Part shown: one piece after another, positions 1 through 10,029 of the stretch | Layout: the number at the start of each line of letters is the position of its first letter | Numbering within the stretch: the stretch's first letter is position 1 | Assembly (NCBI RefSeq): GCF_023898315.1 | Contig: NC_064616.1 | Span: 706,643,389 to 706,707,388, forward strand | DNA length: 64,000 nt | Source: Schistocerca nitens | Lineage: Eukaryota; Arthropoda; Insecta; Orthoptera; Acrididae | Reading direction: 5' to 3' | The notes under the pieces: generated by a model | Databases searched by the model: none | The model's input: only the letters and a program-made list of their open reading frames with translations | What the model was told of the DNA's origin: nothing | Made by a program: the position numbers and the translations under genes

Positions 1-543
1 AGATATCGTAGTTATTATGCTTATTGGCGTGATGAAGAAAGTACTGTACAGTAACGTATTGTTGTGCCACGAAAAAGGCTGTCTCATTGTAGCTATACCA
101 CAAAACTTACTACTAAAACATGTTTTAATTTGTTGAATAATGCCGAAAAACTGTGCAGATATAAAACAGATACACCGCAAAAGCAACATTGTAAATTGTC
201 ACTCATTAGTAGCGTCGTGATAAAATCGTGTAGCTGTCACATAAACTAACCTCTGTGTCATCTGGTATCTCTCAGAAAGCACTTTAATTTCAGAATGTAT
301 TTTCAAATAAACCAAAATGTTGCATTAAAATCTCAAGTTAAAAAAGCACATTATCTCTCAATAAACGGTTTTACGTGTGAAATGTGGTGTAAACCTTTGC
401 TCTTCCTAGTACGCAGAGTTTCAACTTTAACGCAATTGTCAAGTGGTATACGTCGGTAAAGAATACTGGAATTTTTCTCAAGGTTAGCGTCTATGTTATT
501 TTTCTCGGAGCCAGCCGGCGCACGTGGCTGCCTGTGGTGCGAG
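1..543 (-). other. Downstream of gag in an LTR element; short open stretch, no clear pol
   Basis: Reading the minus strand past the gag stop, a frame stays open from about 539 to a stop at 351. It encodes a basic peptide ending in HHISHVKPFIER. This could be the start of the next open frame of the retrotransposon or a leftover of a deletion, because similar HxxHVKP-type endings occur near gypsy-type pol ends. No protease DTG or reverse transcriptase motif is seen in the 543 bases available. The rest of the element lies beyond the left edge. Confidence 0.3.
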
Positions 544-2907
544 TCATTGTCTGCTATCTCTTTGTTGCCGTGCGTCGTTATTGCGGTTAGGAGACCTAAC
601 TTCTACAAATTCACTTTGACGAGAAGGCCCTGCCCTGTTTGAAGCTCGCCAGTTCTGATGGAATTCAGGCCTGTCGTTACGATCACATCGTCTGTCGTCA
701 TGTCGGTAGTTCCTGTAGTTTCTTGTTTGTCGGTCATGTGGTGGAGAATTTCTCCCTGAATCGTAACTGCGCGCTGAACTGTTGCGTCTGAAAGTATTCT
801 GTCTCCCTTGATAATAATAGTTCTGGTTACCATATTGTCTGTTTCTCTGATTGTCTCTGTAATAGTCATTACCGCGGAGAGGTGATCTTTCCCTGTAATT
901 ATTACTACTCTGCCAACGGTTGTCATACGGGTGGTGTCTGTTTTGGTCGCGATTTACGTTATAAGAATAGCCTTGTCGTATCCTGTTATTACTTCTTTCA
1001 TCGCGGAATTGCGACGGATGTGACCTGTAATTGTTGTGTTCCTGGTTTCGCGTTCCGCGATTGTCAGTGTCAATTTCTAGTTCTTGTAACAGTCCCTGAA
1101 AAGCTTCAATGTCGTCTTTGCAACGCTCTGCTAAAATAATATGTCGTAAATGTTCAGGCAGTTTGATTAAGCAAATGCGGATGAGTTCTGAGGGGCTGTA
1201 TGGGTTTGACAGGTACTGATTCTTGTGCAACATGTCTTCAAAATATTTCACAAGACTGGAGAATTCAGATTGTTCGAAATGTTTCATCATTATGATGCCA
1301 TGTTTTACTCGGTCTTGTGTGGCTTGAGACAAATACGCTGAGAGGAAGGCATGGTAAAATTCTCCTTCACTGTGGCAATCGTGAATGACCGATCGCATTC
1401 TTACAGCTGGTTCATTCTCTAAGTAGCCACACATAAATTCTAATCTGTGCTCTAATGACCAGTTGGGAGGAAAACAATGAGAGAATTGATGGAGCCATGC
1501 TTGTGGATGAATGTCATTGCCAGAATTCTTAAATGTTTTGAATTTACGTGTAGTAATAAAAAGCTTATAGTCAAAGTCATCATGTCGGCGAGTCGCATAT
1601 CGGTCATTGTTACGTCGTTTCGGCGGTTCCATCTCAAAATTCGGTGCACATTGCCAATTTCTTTCATAACTTCCGAAATGCCCTGTGTTATTATTTTGCG
1701 TCTTTTCTGTATTTCTAAGTCCCTCTTCCCGTGTTGGAGCGCGAGTGTCCTCTGAAATACGTAATTCTTGAATTACCTGTGTCAGCTGATCTTGTACTTC
1801 GCGGATTTCTCTTTGGTGTTGCGTATTTATTTGATTCTGATTTTGTTTGAATTTCCTAATTTGTTCGCACTCTTCTGTGTCATTAAAGACTACCGGTCTT
1901 GTGTCATTGAGATCATCATCTACCTTTGTAGATAAGTTAGTGAACTGATCCGAAAGTTCGGCTACTTTCTCCGATAGTGTACTTATTTCCTCAGTGTGTT
2001 TTTCTGAACCAAGTTTCAGAGTATTTACTGTGTCCTTTAAATTTTCCTGAGTTTTTGCAAGTTGCGTAACCGAATCGGTAGATGCAACTGAGTCAATTTT
2101 AACTTGCAAGGTGTCGTGATTTTCATGAACAATGGTTTGCAGTTCTTTTATGGCTGCTTCTTGATTCTGTAATGCATTTTCATGCCGCGAAAAAATAGGT
2201 AGAAAATGCTCACAAATTTGAGTTTTTACGTCATTACAGACTTTTTGACATTTCGATTCGATGTTATGTAACTCAGTAGTTAAATCTTCACGTGTTTGTT
2301 CAAGCGTGGTGTGAAGATTTTGTTCCATTGCGTCTAACTGTTGCTGTGTTTGTCTCTGGTGTTGTTCCATTGTGTCTAACTTTTGAAGATTTTGTTCCAT
2401 TCTGTCTAACTGTTGCTGTATTTGTCTCTGATTTTGTTCCATTGTGTCTAACTTTTCAAGCTTTTGTCCCATTTGTTGCATTAATTGTAATAACAATGCA
2501 TTGGTGTCTGAAACATGTTCCTCAGTGCTTTTCGGCAGTGAATTAGCACCGGAAACATTCACATTTTGACAAGTGGAAAATGTGTTTTGACTCATTTGAG
2601 AAAACGGTGTGAACCCAAAACCTGAGTCTACAATATTTGCAAAATTGTGTCCTGTCATTCCCGATTCCTGAGGCGAGCTGTTGCTGACCGATCGATCGAT
2701 AATGCTTCCCTCTTCATTAATTGTTTCACTGTCCACGCCATTGTTTGCCACCCGCTCCATTTCCCTATGCACAATTACCAAATTACTACTTTGATCATTA
2801 GTTAATTCATTACTCGGTGGCGCTAACACACTGCTTTCGTTTTCACTGTCATTTCTCAGTTTACTTTGGAGCCTAGTATTACGTTTTTCACACGCCATTA
2901 TTGTCAC
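544..2907 (-). CDS. Gag-like capsid protein of an LTR retrotransposon
   Basis: A 787-residue uninterrupted frame. Residues about 1-130 are polar and low in complexity. Residues about 130-210 are a Gln/Leu/Glu-rich coiled coil containing a 23-residue unit (KLDTMEQNQRQ...) present twice, matching a 69-bp tandem repeat in the DNA. Further coiled-coil sequence runs to about residue 390. Residues about 455-620 resemble a retrotransposon Gag/capsid domain (WLHQFSHCF..., then YLSQATQDRVKHG and a LIRICLIKLPEHLRHII-type segment). The tail from about 640 is rich in Arg, Asn, Tyr and Ser with no CCHC knuckle, so nucleic acid binding would rest on the basic tail. It lies 292 bases downstream of an LTR in the same orientation, as expected for gag. 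The start could be Met1 or Met4. The frame is open, suggesting a fairly young element. Confidence 0.8.
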   Translation of the reverse strand: MTIMACEKRNTRLQSKLRNDSENESSVLAPPSNELTNDQSSNLVIVHREMERVANNGVDSETINEEGSIIDRSVSNSSPQESGMTGHNFANIVDSGFGFTPFSQMSQNTFSTCQNVNVSGANSLPKSTEEHVSDTNALLLQLMQQMGQKLEKLDTMEQNQRQIQQQLDRMEQNLQKLDTMEQHQRQTQQQLDAMEQNLHTTLEQTREDLTTELHNIESKCQKVCNDVKTQICEHFLPIFSRHENALQNQEAAIKELQTIVHENHDTLQVKIDSVASTDSVTQLAKTQENLKDTVNTLKLGSEKHTEEISTLSEKVAELSDQFTNLSTKVDDDLNDTRPVVFNDTEECEQIRKFKQNQNQINTQHQREIREVQDQLTQVIQELRISEDTRAPTREEGLRNTEKTQNNNTGHFGSYERNWQCAPNFEMEPPKRRNNDRYATRRHDDFDYKLFITTRKFKTFKNSGNDIHPQAWLHQFSHCFPPNWSLEHRLEFMCGYLENEPAVRMRSVIHDCHSEGEFYHAFLSAYLSQATQDRVKHGIIMMKHFEQSEFSSLVKYFEDMLHKNQYLSNPYSPSELIRICLIKLPEHLRHIILAERCKDDIEAFQGLLQELEIDTDNRGTRNQEHNNYRSHPSQFRDERSNNRIRQGYSYNVNRDQNRHHPYDNRWQSSNNYRERSPLRGNDYYRDNQRNRQYGNQNYYYQGRQNTFRRNSSARSYDSGRNSPPHDRQTRNYRNYRHDDRRCDRNDRPEFHQNWRASNRAGPSRQSEFVEVRSPNRNNDARQQRDSRQ
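2323..2460 (-). repeat. 69-bp tandem repeat inside gag
   Basis: Two adjacent 69-bp units encode KLDTMEQ(N/H)QRQ(I/T)QQQLD-type heptads in the Gag coiled coil. Unit length is a multiple of three, so copy-number change would keep the frame. Confidence 0.75.
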
Positions 2908-3199
2908 AATATTTCACACGACAACACAGAAAAGCACAATTTGAAGAGCAAAAATAAGAGAACACATTAACATAACACTGAAAATAATATCTAGTTAATT
3001 GCAGCTGCGAAATACTTGGTGCAAATCTACATGCATGCCACAACCGTTTGACTGTACAACAATGAAAAACTACAACTACAATGGAAATTCTCTCTATAAT
3101 TACGCACTGGCAATAAACAAAAGCTACACTAATTACACAAACTACAAGAAAAAAAATCAGAAGATTCCAGTGAGGTATCCTCGGCTAAGGGTCGACATA
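2908..3199 (-). other. Retrotransposon leader between LTR and gag
   Basis: This non-coding stretch lies between the LTR and the Gag start and should hold the primer binding site and packaging leader. The bases just after the LTR (minus strand TATGTCGACCC...) do not start with the usual TGG, so the primer tRNA could not be assigned. Confidence 0.5.
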
Positions 3200-3748
3200 T
3201 GAAACGTCCCCTTTTTAACAATTTTACACGACTGTGCTTAACCTGACGCACAATATTTTTAGCGCAACGCAATCTGACTTTCAAGATTCCCTACAAAAGA
3301 ATGGCCCTGACTAACATTAAACTATACCTTTCACAAATCACTTACCTCACAAAAATCTTCGCTGCTCAAGCTACTGCAATACAGCGAGCGCCACTACTGC
3401 CAGCTAAATAAAAGATTCAAACTATGGAAGGCACTAACTACTGATAGGGATAGTTAGCAAATGAAAGATATTAATAGAGAACAAACAATGTATTTACCTT
3501 CATATCATCATATATATAGCAGTTCATGACAAATTACAAAACTCCGCCATCTCTCTCCCCACATCCACCACTGCTGGCGGCTCACCTCCAACTGCCCAAC
3601 GCTACGCGCTGTTCACAGCCAGCTGCCTAGCACTACAATGGCGAGTATTACAACAATGCAAAGCAGCCACAGACTGCACACAGCACAGCCAGTGATTTTC
3701 ATACAGAGGTGGCGTTACCAATAAAAAAACCTAAACAGCCTACTTACA
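3200..3748 (-). repeat. 5' LTR of the gag-bearing retrotransposon
   Basis: A 549-bp segment that on the minus strand starts TGTAAGTAGGCTG and ends GGGACGTTTCA, giving the TG...CA ends of an LTR. A TATATATA box lies at 3511-3518. Gag follows downstream in the same direction, so this is the 5' copy. The 3' LTR is outside the window, so identity between LTRs and the target duplication cannot be checked. I recognise the sequence as a common grasshopper LTR; that is recall, not a search. Confidence 0.75.
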
Positions 3749-3908
3749 CTGTGTTTGCAATATTTACTTCTCACCTCTTGGCCCCACAGAAGGCGGGTTT
3801 CCCTGTCTGCCACGGAACGGCCCTTTACTGCTAACAACCACTGCGATTTATCTAATCTTCTAACTGTTCACTTCCATTTAATAGTCAATATACACAAAAA
3901 TACATGGT
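3749..3908. other. Unassigned spacer
   Basis: About 160 bases between the LTR and the next transposon. No coding signal or repeat was recognised. Confidence 0.5.
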
Positions 3909-4103
3909 ATACTGGCTGAATCACCTAAAACTTGCGCCGCAAATATTGCTGAAATGAAAAGTGCTATTGATGTGATGTTTTCTCAGGATGGATTGTCAGT
4001 CAGGGGCTCGTATTGTTAGCCAATAAACACATTATTATAATACTTAGAAAGTGTATTATTTATGCAGACATGCACTTTTTTAATGGAATAAGGCCTGTTG
4101 ATC

Positions 4104-4300
4104 AAAATGATTCAAATGGCCCTAAGCATTATGGGACAACATCTGAGGTCATCAGTCCCCTAGACTTAGAACTACTTAAACCTAACTAACCTCAGGACAT
4201 CACACACATCCATGCCCGAGGCAGGATTCGAATCTGTGACTGTAGCAGCAGCGCGGTTCCGGGCTGAAGCGCCTAGAACCGGTCGGCCACAACGGCCGGC
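4104..4300 (-). mobile_element. SINE type A (tRNA-derived), copy A1
   Basis: Full-length reverse copy. The tRNA-like head (GGCCGAGCGG-type A box, GGTTCGAATCC-type B box) is at the right end, and the tail ATGGGACTTAA...CCATTTGAA is at the left. It is flanked by a 13-bp TSD, TAAGGCCTGTTGA/TAAGGCCTATTGA (4089-4101 and 4301-4313, one mismatch). It is inserted in the 3.9-6.4 kb transposon. Confidence 0.9.
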
Positions 4301-4543
4301 TAAGGCCTATTGACATTAACAAACTAAAAGTAGGGTAAATTAGAATTTTAGTGGTGTTTGTTGAAGGATTCTAGTGCGAGTCGTTTACGAGACACCGCAT
4401 TTTGAAAAGTTTCCACAACAACACTTGTTTGTGCAATTCAACCTGCGTATTTGCTAATTACGATGTTATTACGTTTGCTTACAGTGTGCTTGCGTGTTGC
4501 TTCAGCACACTACGACTTGTAGGTCACTTAGCGTGTGACAGTC

Positions 4544-4965
4544 AAAAAAAAAAATGTTCACATGTGTGTAAAATCTCATGGAACTTAACTCCTAAGGTCA
4601 TCAGTCCCTAAGCTTACACACTACTTAACCTAAATTATCCTAAGGGCAAACACACATACCCATGCCCGAGGGAGGACTCGAACCTCCGCCGGGATCAGCC
4701 GCACAGTCCATGACAGCAGCGCCTTAAATCACTCGGCTAAGGCCGGCCGCGGTGGCCGAGCGGTTCTAGGCGCTTCAGTCCGGAACCGCGCGACTGCTAC
4801 GGTCGTAGGTTCGAATCCTGCCTCGGGCATGGATGTGTGTGATGTCCTTAGGTTAGTTAGGTTTAAGAAGTTTTAAGTTCTAGTGGACTGATGACCTCAG
4901 ATGTTAAGTCCCATAGTGCTCAGAGCCATTTGAACCATTTTGAACCACTCGGCTAATCCCGCGCG
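4544..4965 (-). mobile_element. SINE type B, split by a type A SINE
   Basis: A second SINE family whose tail reads ACATGTGTGTAAAATCTCATGG and whose B-box region reads GAGGACTCGAACCTCC on plus. It begins with an 11-A stretch that may be simple sequence. A perfect 13-bp TSD, GCGTGTGACAGTC, flanks it (4531-4543 and 4966-4978). The head is interrupted by SINE A2 at 4740-4945. Confidence 0.9.
4740..4945 (+). mobile_element. SINE type A, copy A2, nested in SINE B
   Basis: Complete plus-strand copy (GGCCGGCCGCGGTGGCCGAG... to ...TTTGAACCATTT). The 10-bp TSD CACTCGGCTA (4730-4739 and 4946-4955) lies entirely inside the type B SINE, proving the order of insertion. Confidence 0.92.
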
Positions 4966-4984
4966 GCGTGTGACAGTCCAAGCA

Positions 4985-5960
4985 GTAGGTCGTGAGTGGG
5001 AGATGGGATTTACAATGCAGGAAAAGCCGACATCCATGGTGTATGCGGCAAGATATCCCAATAGACATCAACCGTCCCAATAGACGTTAACCATCTCGGC
5101 AATTATTTATCAACCTCTTCAACCAGTTGCATGAACGTTGTAGTGTAACACCTAGTTCCGAGACTATGTAACAGATGGAAATAGGTGACGACAGAAGAGG
5201 GGGAAATTAATGTTCTTGTTGTTCGGGTTTATCCGCACGTTAGTTCCCGCGCAATCGCACGTTGAAGCGGCATGAGCCGGGCAAGTGTTCTACGTATTCT
5301 CCATCGACATAGGTTCCACCCATAAAAACATATCTCCCCATCAAGAGCTGCATGGAAACGATTATGAAAACAGTGTTATCTTCTGTTCATGAGCATTAAG
5401 ACAGGATACTCTAGATGTATCGTGTACCTTGTTTAGTGATGAAGCCTAATTTACCAATCATTGTAAACATGCACTATTGACAGATGGAACGTCAGCGTCC
5501 ATTGAGCGTAAACGTGTGGTGTGGGATAGTGAACCATCAGCACACACGCCCTTTTTTCATGGACGGAACATTGAACGCGCACCAGCATCGCAGCCTCCTA
5601 ACAAACCATCTTCCGCAGATGCTAGGATACGTTCCTCTGCAGGCTAAGATGAATCTGTGGTACGAAAATGATGGCTGTCCAACTTATGATGTACGAAGAA
5701 CTACAACATATCTTCATGAATTGTTTCCAAATCGTTGAAGTGAATGCAGAGGACGTGTCTCTTGGCCGGCCCGTTCCCCCGATGTGAGGCCTGCAGACTT
5801 TTTTTCTGTGGGGAAAACTGAAAGACGCTGTCTACAAGGTCATACCAGATACACCCGATGATATGCAGCGACATATTACTGCAGCCTTCTCAGACATCTT
5901 CGTTGAAATGCTAGCACGTGTGCAGCAGTCGTTTCACATCAGACTGTGCGTGTAATGCCG
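4985..5960 (+). pseudogene. Broken transposase of the 3.9-6.4 kb element (DUF4817/IS630-type)
   Basis: An HTH-like segment around 5230-5320 (SSRAIAR, stop, SGMS...VLRILHRHRFHP) is followed by a catalytic-domain stretch at 5484-5738 (VNVWCGIV, WYENDGCPTY). A further stretch near 5755-5800 reads SWPARSPDVRPADFF, broken by a frameshift from the preceding frame. It resembles the better-preserved transposase at 51.8-52.9 kb (VNVWCGIL, WYQHDGCPAHF, WPARSPDLTPLDFFLWG). Several stops and at least one frameshift make it non-functional. The second catalytic Asp survives (ENDGCP). Confidence 0.7.
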
Positions 5961-6080
5961 CTGCCGGTGGTCATTTTGAACACAAACTGTGATGATCAAT
6001 TGTCTCGTTACTGGTCAGAATCCACATAACTAGTGTATGCACTTGTTCGTTCTTTACTGTGTGCTACTACACTTATTGTG

Positions 6081-6294
6081 TCCGCAGCTCGTGGTCGTGC
6101 GGTAGCGTTCTCGCTTCCCACGCCCGGGTTTCCGGGTTCGATTCCCGGCGAGGTCAGGGATTTTCTCTGCCTCGTGATGACTGGGTGTTGTGTGCTGTCC
6201 TTAGGTTAGTTAGGTTTAAGTAGTTCTAAGTGCTAGGGGACTGATGACCATAGATGTTAAGTCCCATAGTGCTCAGAGCCATTTGAACCATTTG
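6081..6294 (+). mobile_element. SINE type C (different tRNA-like head, type A tail), copy C1
   Basis: The head reads CTCGTGGTCGTGCGGTAGCG with B box GGGTTCGATTCCCGG, unlike type A. From the GTCCTTAGGTTAGTTAGG block onward it is the same as type A. It sits directly against the right TIR of the 3.9-6.4 kb transposon. No clean TSD was found. Confidence 0.85.
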
Positions 6295-6539
6295 ATTGAC
6301 TAACAATACGAGCCTCTGACTACCAACCCATTCTGCGAAATCTGCACATCAATAGCACTTTCAGTTTCCGCCATACTTGTAGTGGAAGCTTTAGTTGATT
6401 CACCCTGTATAGCTTCATAAATATGTGATTAGCACTCCACGATATTTGAGCGCACAAGGCTCATATAGCGCATTAGGTAAAATATTATACCGTAGGGAGC
6501 GAAATAGCAATGCCATTTCAAAGGCATTTTTCTGGATCG

Positions 6540-6622
6540 ATTTCGGAAAATCACGGAAAGCATAAAGCTGCATGGCCTTCCGAATGCGAGTTCATCGTGC
6601 TAACCACTGCGCCACCTCGCTC
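6540..6622 (-). mobile_element. tRNA-like SINE remnant
   Basis: The segment ends GTGCTAACCACTGCGCCACC, the reverse complement of a GGTGGCGCAGTGGTTAGCAC tRNA-like head. It is preceded by a CCGAATGCGAG block typical of another insect SINE family. Truncated, with no TSD found. Confidence 0.5.
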
Positions 6623-7106
6623 GGTATTTGGTTCATTTATAGCGACACCTGATATGTTTTTAAACAGGTACGGATGGATACATTCCACACCTTCTTTGAA
6701 ATTATCTGCAGTCGTCTATTCATCACAATATCCGGACCCAGTCCATTGCTAACTAGCTGGCGTTAGGACGACGTTCTGGCCGTATGACTGTATATACACT
6801 GCCTGACAAATATGTGAAGCGCACAGAGGACTTCGTCAGATGTCTGTGTACGCATCATCAGTGGGTATTTACATGATTTGAGTTGCAATTCTCTGTGACA
6901 GATAGAATGGCCACCAGAGTGCAGTAGTGTTATTTGTGTTTAGTGTTGTTGCTAGGTCTGATAGGGTACAGAAAGTGCGTGAACTGAAGAACTTAGAAAT
7001 TCAGTGTACTCATGTGAGAGAGCGTTATCAGCACTTGACAGTTGGAAAGGGGTCCCATTGTGGGTCTGCATTTGGCGGGCTGATCGAATAGTGCACATCC
7101 AGGTTA

Positions 7107-7560
7107 GTGTGGCATTCCAATGTGACACTGCCTCGACGTTGGATTGCAGGGGAACTTGGGAGCAGACATACTCGTAGTGAAGGTTCAGGTCGACCACGGC
7201 TGACCACAAGGGATGATCGCCGTATTGTGCACAAAGCACATCGTAACCCTTCCCCATCTGCGCTTCTCATCCGAGAAGAAGTAATGGACTCGCTGCAACG
7301 TTATGTAGTACCTCGCGCCATTGTTCGGAGACCAGCAGCAGCCACCCTACGGAAATACCGGTCCACGCGTAGACTGCCGTTAACACCACAACAAACGGAT
7401 GAGTTTGGAGTGGTGTCGTGACATTAAGCATGGACTGCTTATGAATGTTGTCCCATTGCGTTCAGCGAAGAAACTTGGTTCTGTACTACCCAAGGTGACC
7501 ATCGTCGGCGAGCATGTAAAGTGGCTATAATTTCGCACCTTACAAGCACTCATCTACATA
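7107..7560 (+). pseudogene. Tc1-like transposase, N-terminal half
   Basis: HTH-domain remains: residues like RRWIAGELGSRHTRSEGSGRPRL, then a TTRDDRRIV linker. Past a stop near 7421, an FSEETWFCTT stretch matches the first catalytic block (FSDESRF), with its Asp changed to Glu. Multiple stops; inactive. Confidence 0.65.
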
Positions 7561-7569
7561 CTTTGCCGT

Positions 7570-8584
7570 GATCTGCAACCACAATTAGGTGTCATTTGAT
7601 AGGTTGTACATCATATATATGAATATTTAAAGAAGACTGACATTGTCACGTACGCCTTGTTAACGCTTTTGCATGACATGTGACGGAGGGTCTTTATTAT
7701 AAAAAACGGCGTAATGAATGATCGCCTATACTAGTAGAGGTTGGAACGCCAGTGGAGATGAAACGGCAGGCAGAACTCAAGCCTTGGGTGGAAAAAAAGC
7801 CCGCACAGCTGTGCTGGTCCTCCTTGACACAGGAATTGCTAAGACGGACAGTCTGGACACCTGGGCACGGAAACACAATACAGCGGCGGCTGGCCGGTAG
7901 GGTAGCTAGGTTGGAAGGAGTATACTTTGCAAACTACGAAAATCTTGGGACGCAGCTGAGAGGAACGAGGAAGCGTCACCTCGGAAATCACGCAGGCTGG
8001 GTTATTTCCGCGTATTTTTACTCAGAAGCGTACCATTGTATGAGTATAGGTATTTCCTCGCAAAATTTCCGCGCTGGACGACAAAAGACTAAAATATGGT
8101 TTGTCGGCATTCGGAAGAATCTGTAGTGAGGGATAAGATTCCGTGGTTTCGAGAAGATGATTCGTTTTCTGAGTTACGAGGAAGGGGGAGCTGAGCTGTG
8201 ATGGGAGGCCAGCGGTGTACAGAAGTGATCTTCCGTTTTTGAGCGCTCGTGTGTGACCGTCGCTCAGTATCAGCTTTGTTGGTACAGGTGGACTTGCTGA
8301 CTTTGCTCTCAGGAGAGTTTATGGTTAGGACGGTAGGCATTCTACTGTTGCGAACTTATACGATTCTGGACTTCGCCTCCGGGTCGGAAGTCGTCGTTGA
8401 GTACGCAGCGTTCAGTGATTGAGAGCACTTCTTCTGTCTATACTTACGTTGAGACGTTATTTGAGCTCCGTCCTTGTGGCTGGGAGCTCGCGATTCTCCT
8501 CTGTAGAAAACAGAGAGGAGAAGATAGTATTAGAGTGTATTAGTCAGAGGATCGCCTTCTGCCGTTCTAGTGTTTGTAAGAGTT

Positions 8585-8631
<47 letters not shown>

Positions 8632-9125
8632 GAGTTCTTAAATCGTCGCAGGCGAGTACGAGAACCATCACTCCGACGAACCGGATGCAGTACATACGGT
8701 GATATTGCTAATTGCTTCGGCTTATTAGGGCTATAAAGCTAAACAACTGTGATCACGCTAGTTTATTTCCACTGAGGTTCCACACCACCGTAGATCACCT
8801 TTGAAAGTAGTGTCTTCTAGTGTTTGGTACATAGATGATGTCAGTCCAGTCATTTCGCGTTATTTATGTTAGATCGCGTGGCCATAAAAAGGGGCAGAGT
8901 TGGGCAATTGATCAGCAAATTTTAGTCAGGAAATATAGACAATTGTAATATAAAAGGTTGTTTTTTAATCTACAATAAATGTATAATATAAAACAACGTT
9001 TATCATTTAGTAGTATTAGTTGCATTAACCATTCATTTATGTTGAGGTTGCAATTTATATGTTAAAGACCATTAAGAGATCCTAAGATCTGCATCAGGGG
9101 ATAGTCAGACAAGGCCAAATCATTA
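7570..9125. other. Unidentified ~1.5-kb insertion within the Tc1-like element
   Basis: This interrupts the transposase between its first and second catalytic blocks. It contains a 42-T homopolymer but no long coding frame. A start near TGTGACGGAGGG (about 7679) might be an LTR-type terminus, but neither a matching end nor a TSD was established. A solo LTR or a non-autonomous retroposon are both possible. Confidence 0.4.
8586..8627. repeat. (T)42 homopolymer
   Basis: Uninterrupted run of T. It could be a poly(A) tail of a minus-strand retroposon or simple microsatellite growth. Length is unreliable in assemblies. Confidence 0.9.
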
Positions 9126-9149
9126 TTTTAGCGTTCAATATTTTCCGTT

Positions 9150-9700
9150 GCGCACGTGCATTTTACACCCGCCTGGAGGAGCATCTTGGAAGTATGGCAG
9201 CGACCTGGGGAGAGGTCAAATTGTTCCTATGTTTGGAGAGGCACAGTGGTGTGTGGTGTGGAGAGCCATCGGGTATGACTTCAGCTCACGGTTGGTAGTG
9301 ACTGAGGCTATTCTGGCGGCACAACGTTTCATTACGGACAGCCTGTGTCCTCATGTTTTACCTCTCATGCGACGGTACTGGAATGTCGTTTATCAACAGG
9401 ACAATGCTCGTCCACACAAGACAAGTGCCTCTGTGAACTGCCTGCGTGATGTTGACGTACTCGCGTGCGTAGCAACATCTCTACATCCGCTCCCCATACG
9501 AAATTAGTCGGACCACCTCGACAACAGTTGTGGGCCAGCTTCCCATAGGACAGGATACATTGGCTTTATGACAGTCTTACCAACCGAATCAGGCCAGAGG
9601 GGGTGACACGTCATACTGGTAAGTGGGCTCATACTGCCAAGTTCTTTGGAAATTTGACTCGATTTTGTCATAGCTGCAATAACGTTACATACCCTCATAA
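9150..9700 (+). pseudogene. Tc1-like transposase, C-terminal half
   Basis: Continues the 7.1-kb piece: a VVWRAIGYD stretch equivalent to MVWGAI, then VVYQQDNARPH carrying the second catalytic Asp. The following segment is degenerate and the third acidic residue is not visible. A stop occurs at 9505. Confidence 0.65.
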
Positions 9701-10029
9701 CTTGTGAAGTTTCATCTCATTTTCTCCTCCATTTCTGATTGCTTCACTTTGTTGGTCAGGCAGTGTACTTTCATGTCATCTGCTTGCCTAACGAAATCCT
9801 CTAGGCTCTTTTCGAAGTTTCTTATGTTAAGCGTTAAAAGTCTTCCAGTTATCTTTATCTCGTGCTGTGTCGAAAATATTTCTCCCTATTAATACCTTCC
9901 CCCATGACAGGCTACTTGAGTTTACTTGGGTCATTCAAATACGATATGATCTGGTGTATCCAAAGTAATGTCACATTCACAGCCTCGCGTGGGTCATCTC
10001 CCAACTCGACATAGAGATTAGAGGGGGAA

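Larger units (their letters stand above)
3909..6412 (+). mobile_element. Decayed IS630/mariner-type DNA transposon with ~105-bp TIRs
   Basis: The left end (3909 to about 4018) and right end (about 6297 to 6412) are imperfect inverted repeats. Both carry a GGTGAATCAACT-like terminus, an AGTGCTATTGATGTG block and a GGCTCGTATTGTTAG block. TA dinucleotides flank both ends. Between them lies a broken transposase on plus. Three SINE insertions plus one nested SINE enlarge it from roughly 1.7 to 2.5 kb. TIR divergence and transposase breaks show an old copy. Confidence 0.8.
6795..9767 (+). mobile_element. Decayed Tc1-like transposon split by a 1.5-kb insert
   Basis: Termini TACACTGCCTGACAAA (from 6795) and its inverted partner CTTTGTTGGTCAGGCAGTGTA (ending 9767) are TIRs with TA ends. 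Tc1-type transposase pieces lie in order at 7107-7560 and 9150-9700. The roughly 1.5 kb between them is unrelated and must be a later insertion. Without it the element would be about 1.4 kb, a normal Tc1 size. Confidence 0.75.

Noticed and set aside
2292..2546. Plus-strand frame with repeated FVP(L/F)CLT motifs
   Set aside because: It is the antisense of the Gag coiled-coil repeat; periodicity is inherited from the 69-bp unit.
4740..4820. tRNA genes at the many TGGCCGAGCGG / GGTTCGAATCC sites
   Set aside because: These A/B boxes are SINE heads. The surrounding sequence continues into the SINE body and is flanked by TSDs, and no complete cloverleaf with acceptor stem is formed.
8419..8736. 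Frame containing poly-Phe
   Set aside because: It is created by the 42-T tract; no coding evidence on either side.
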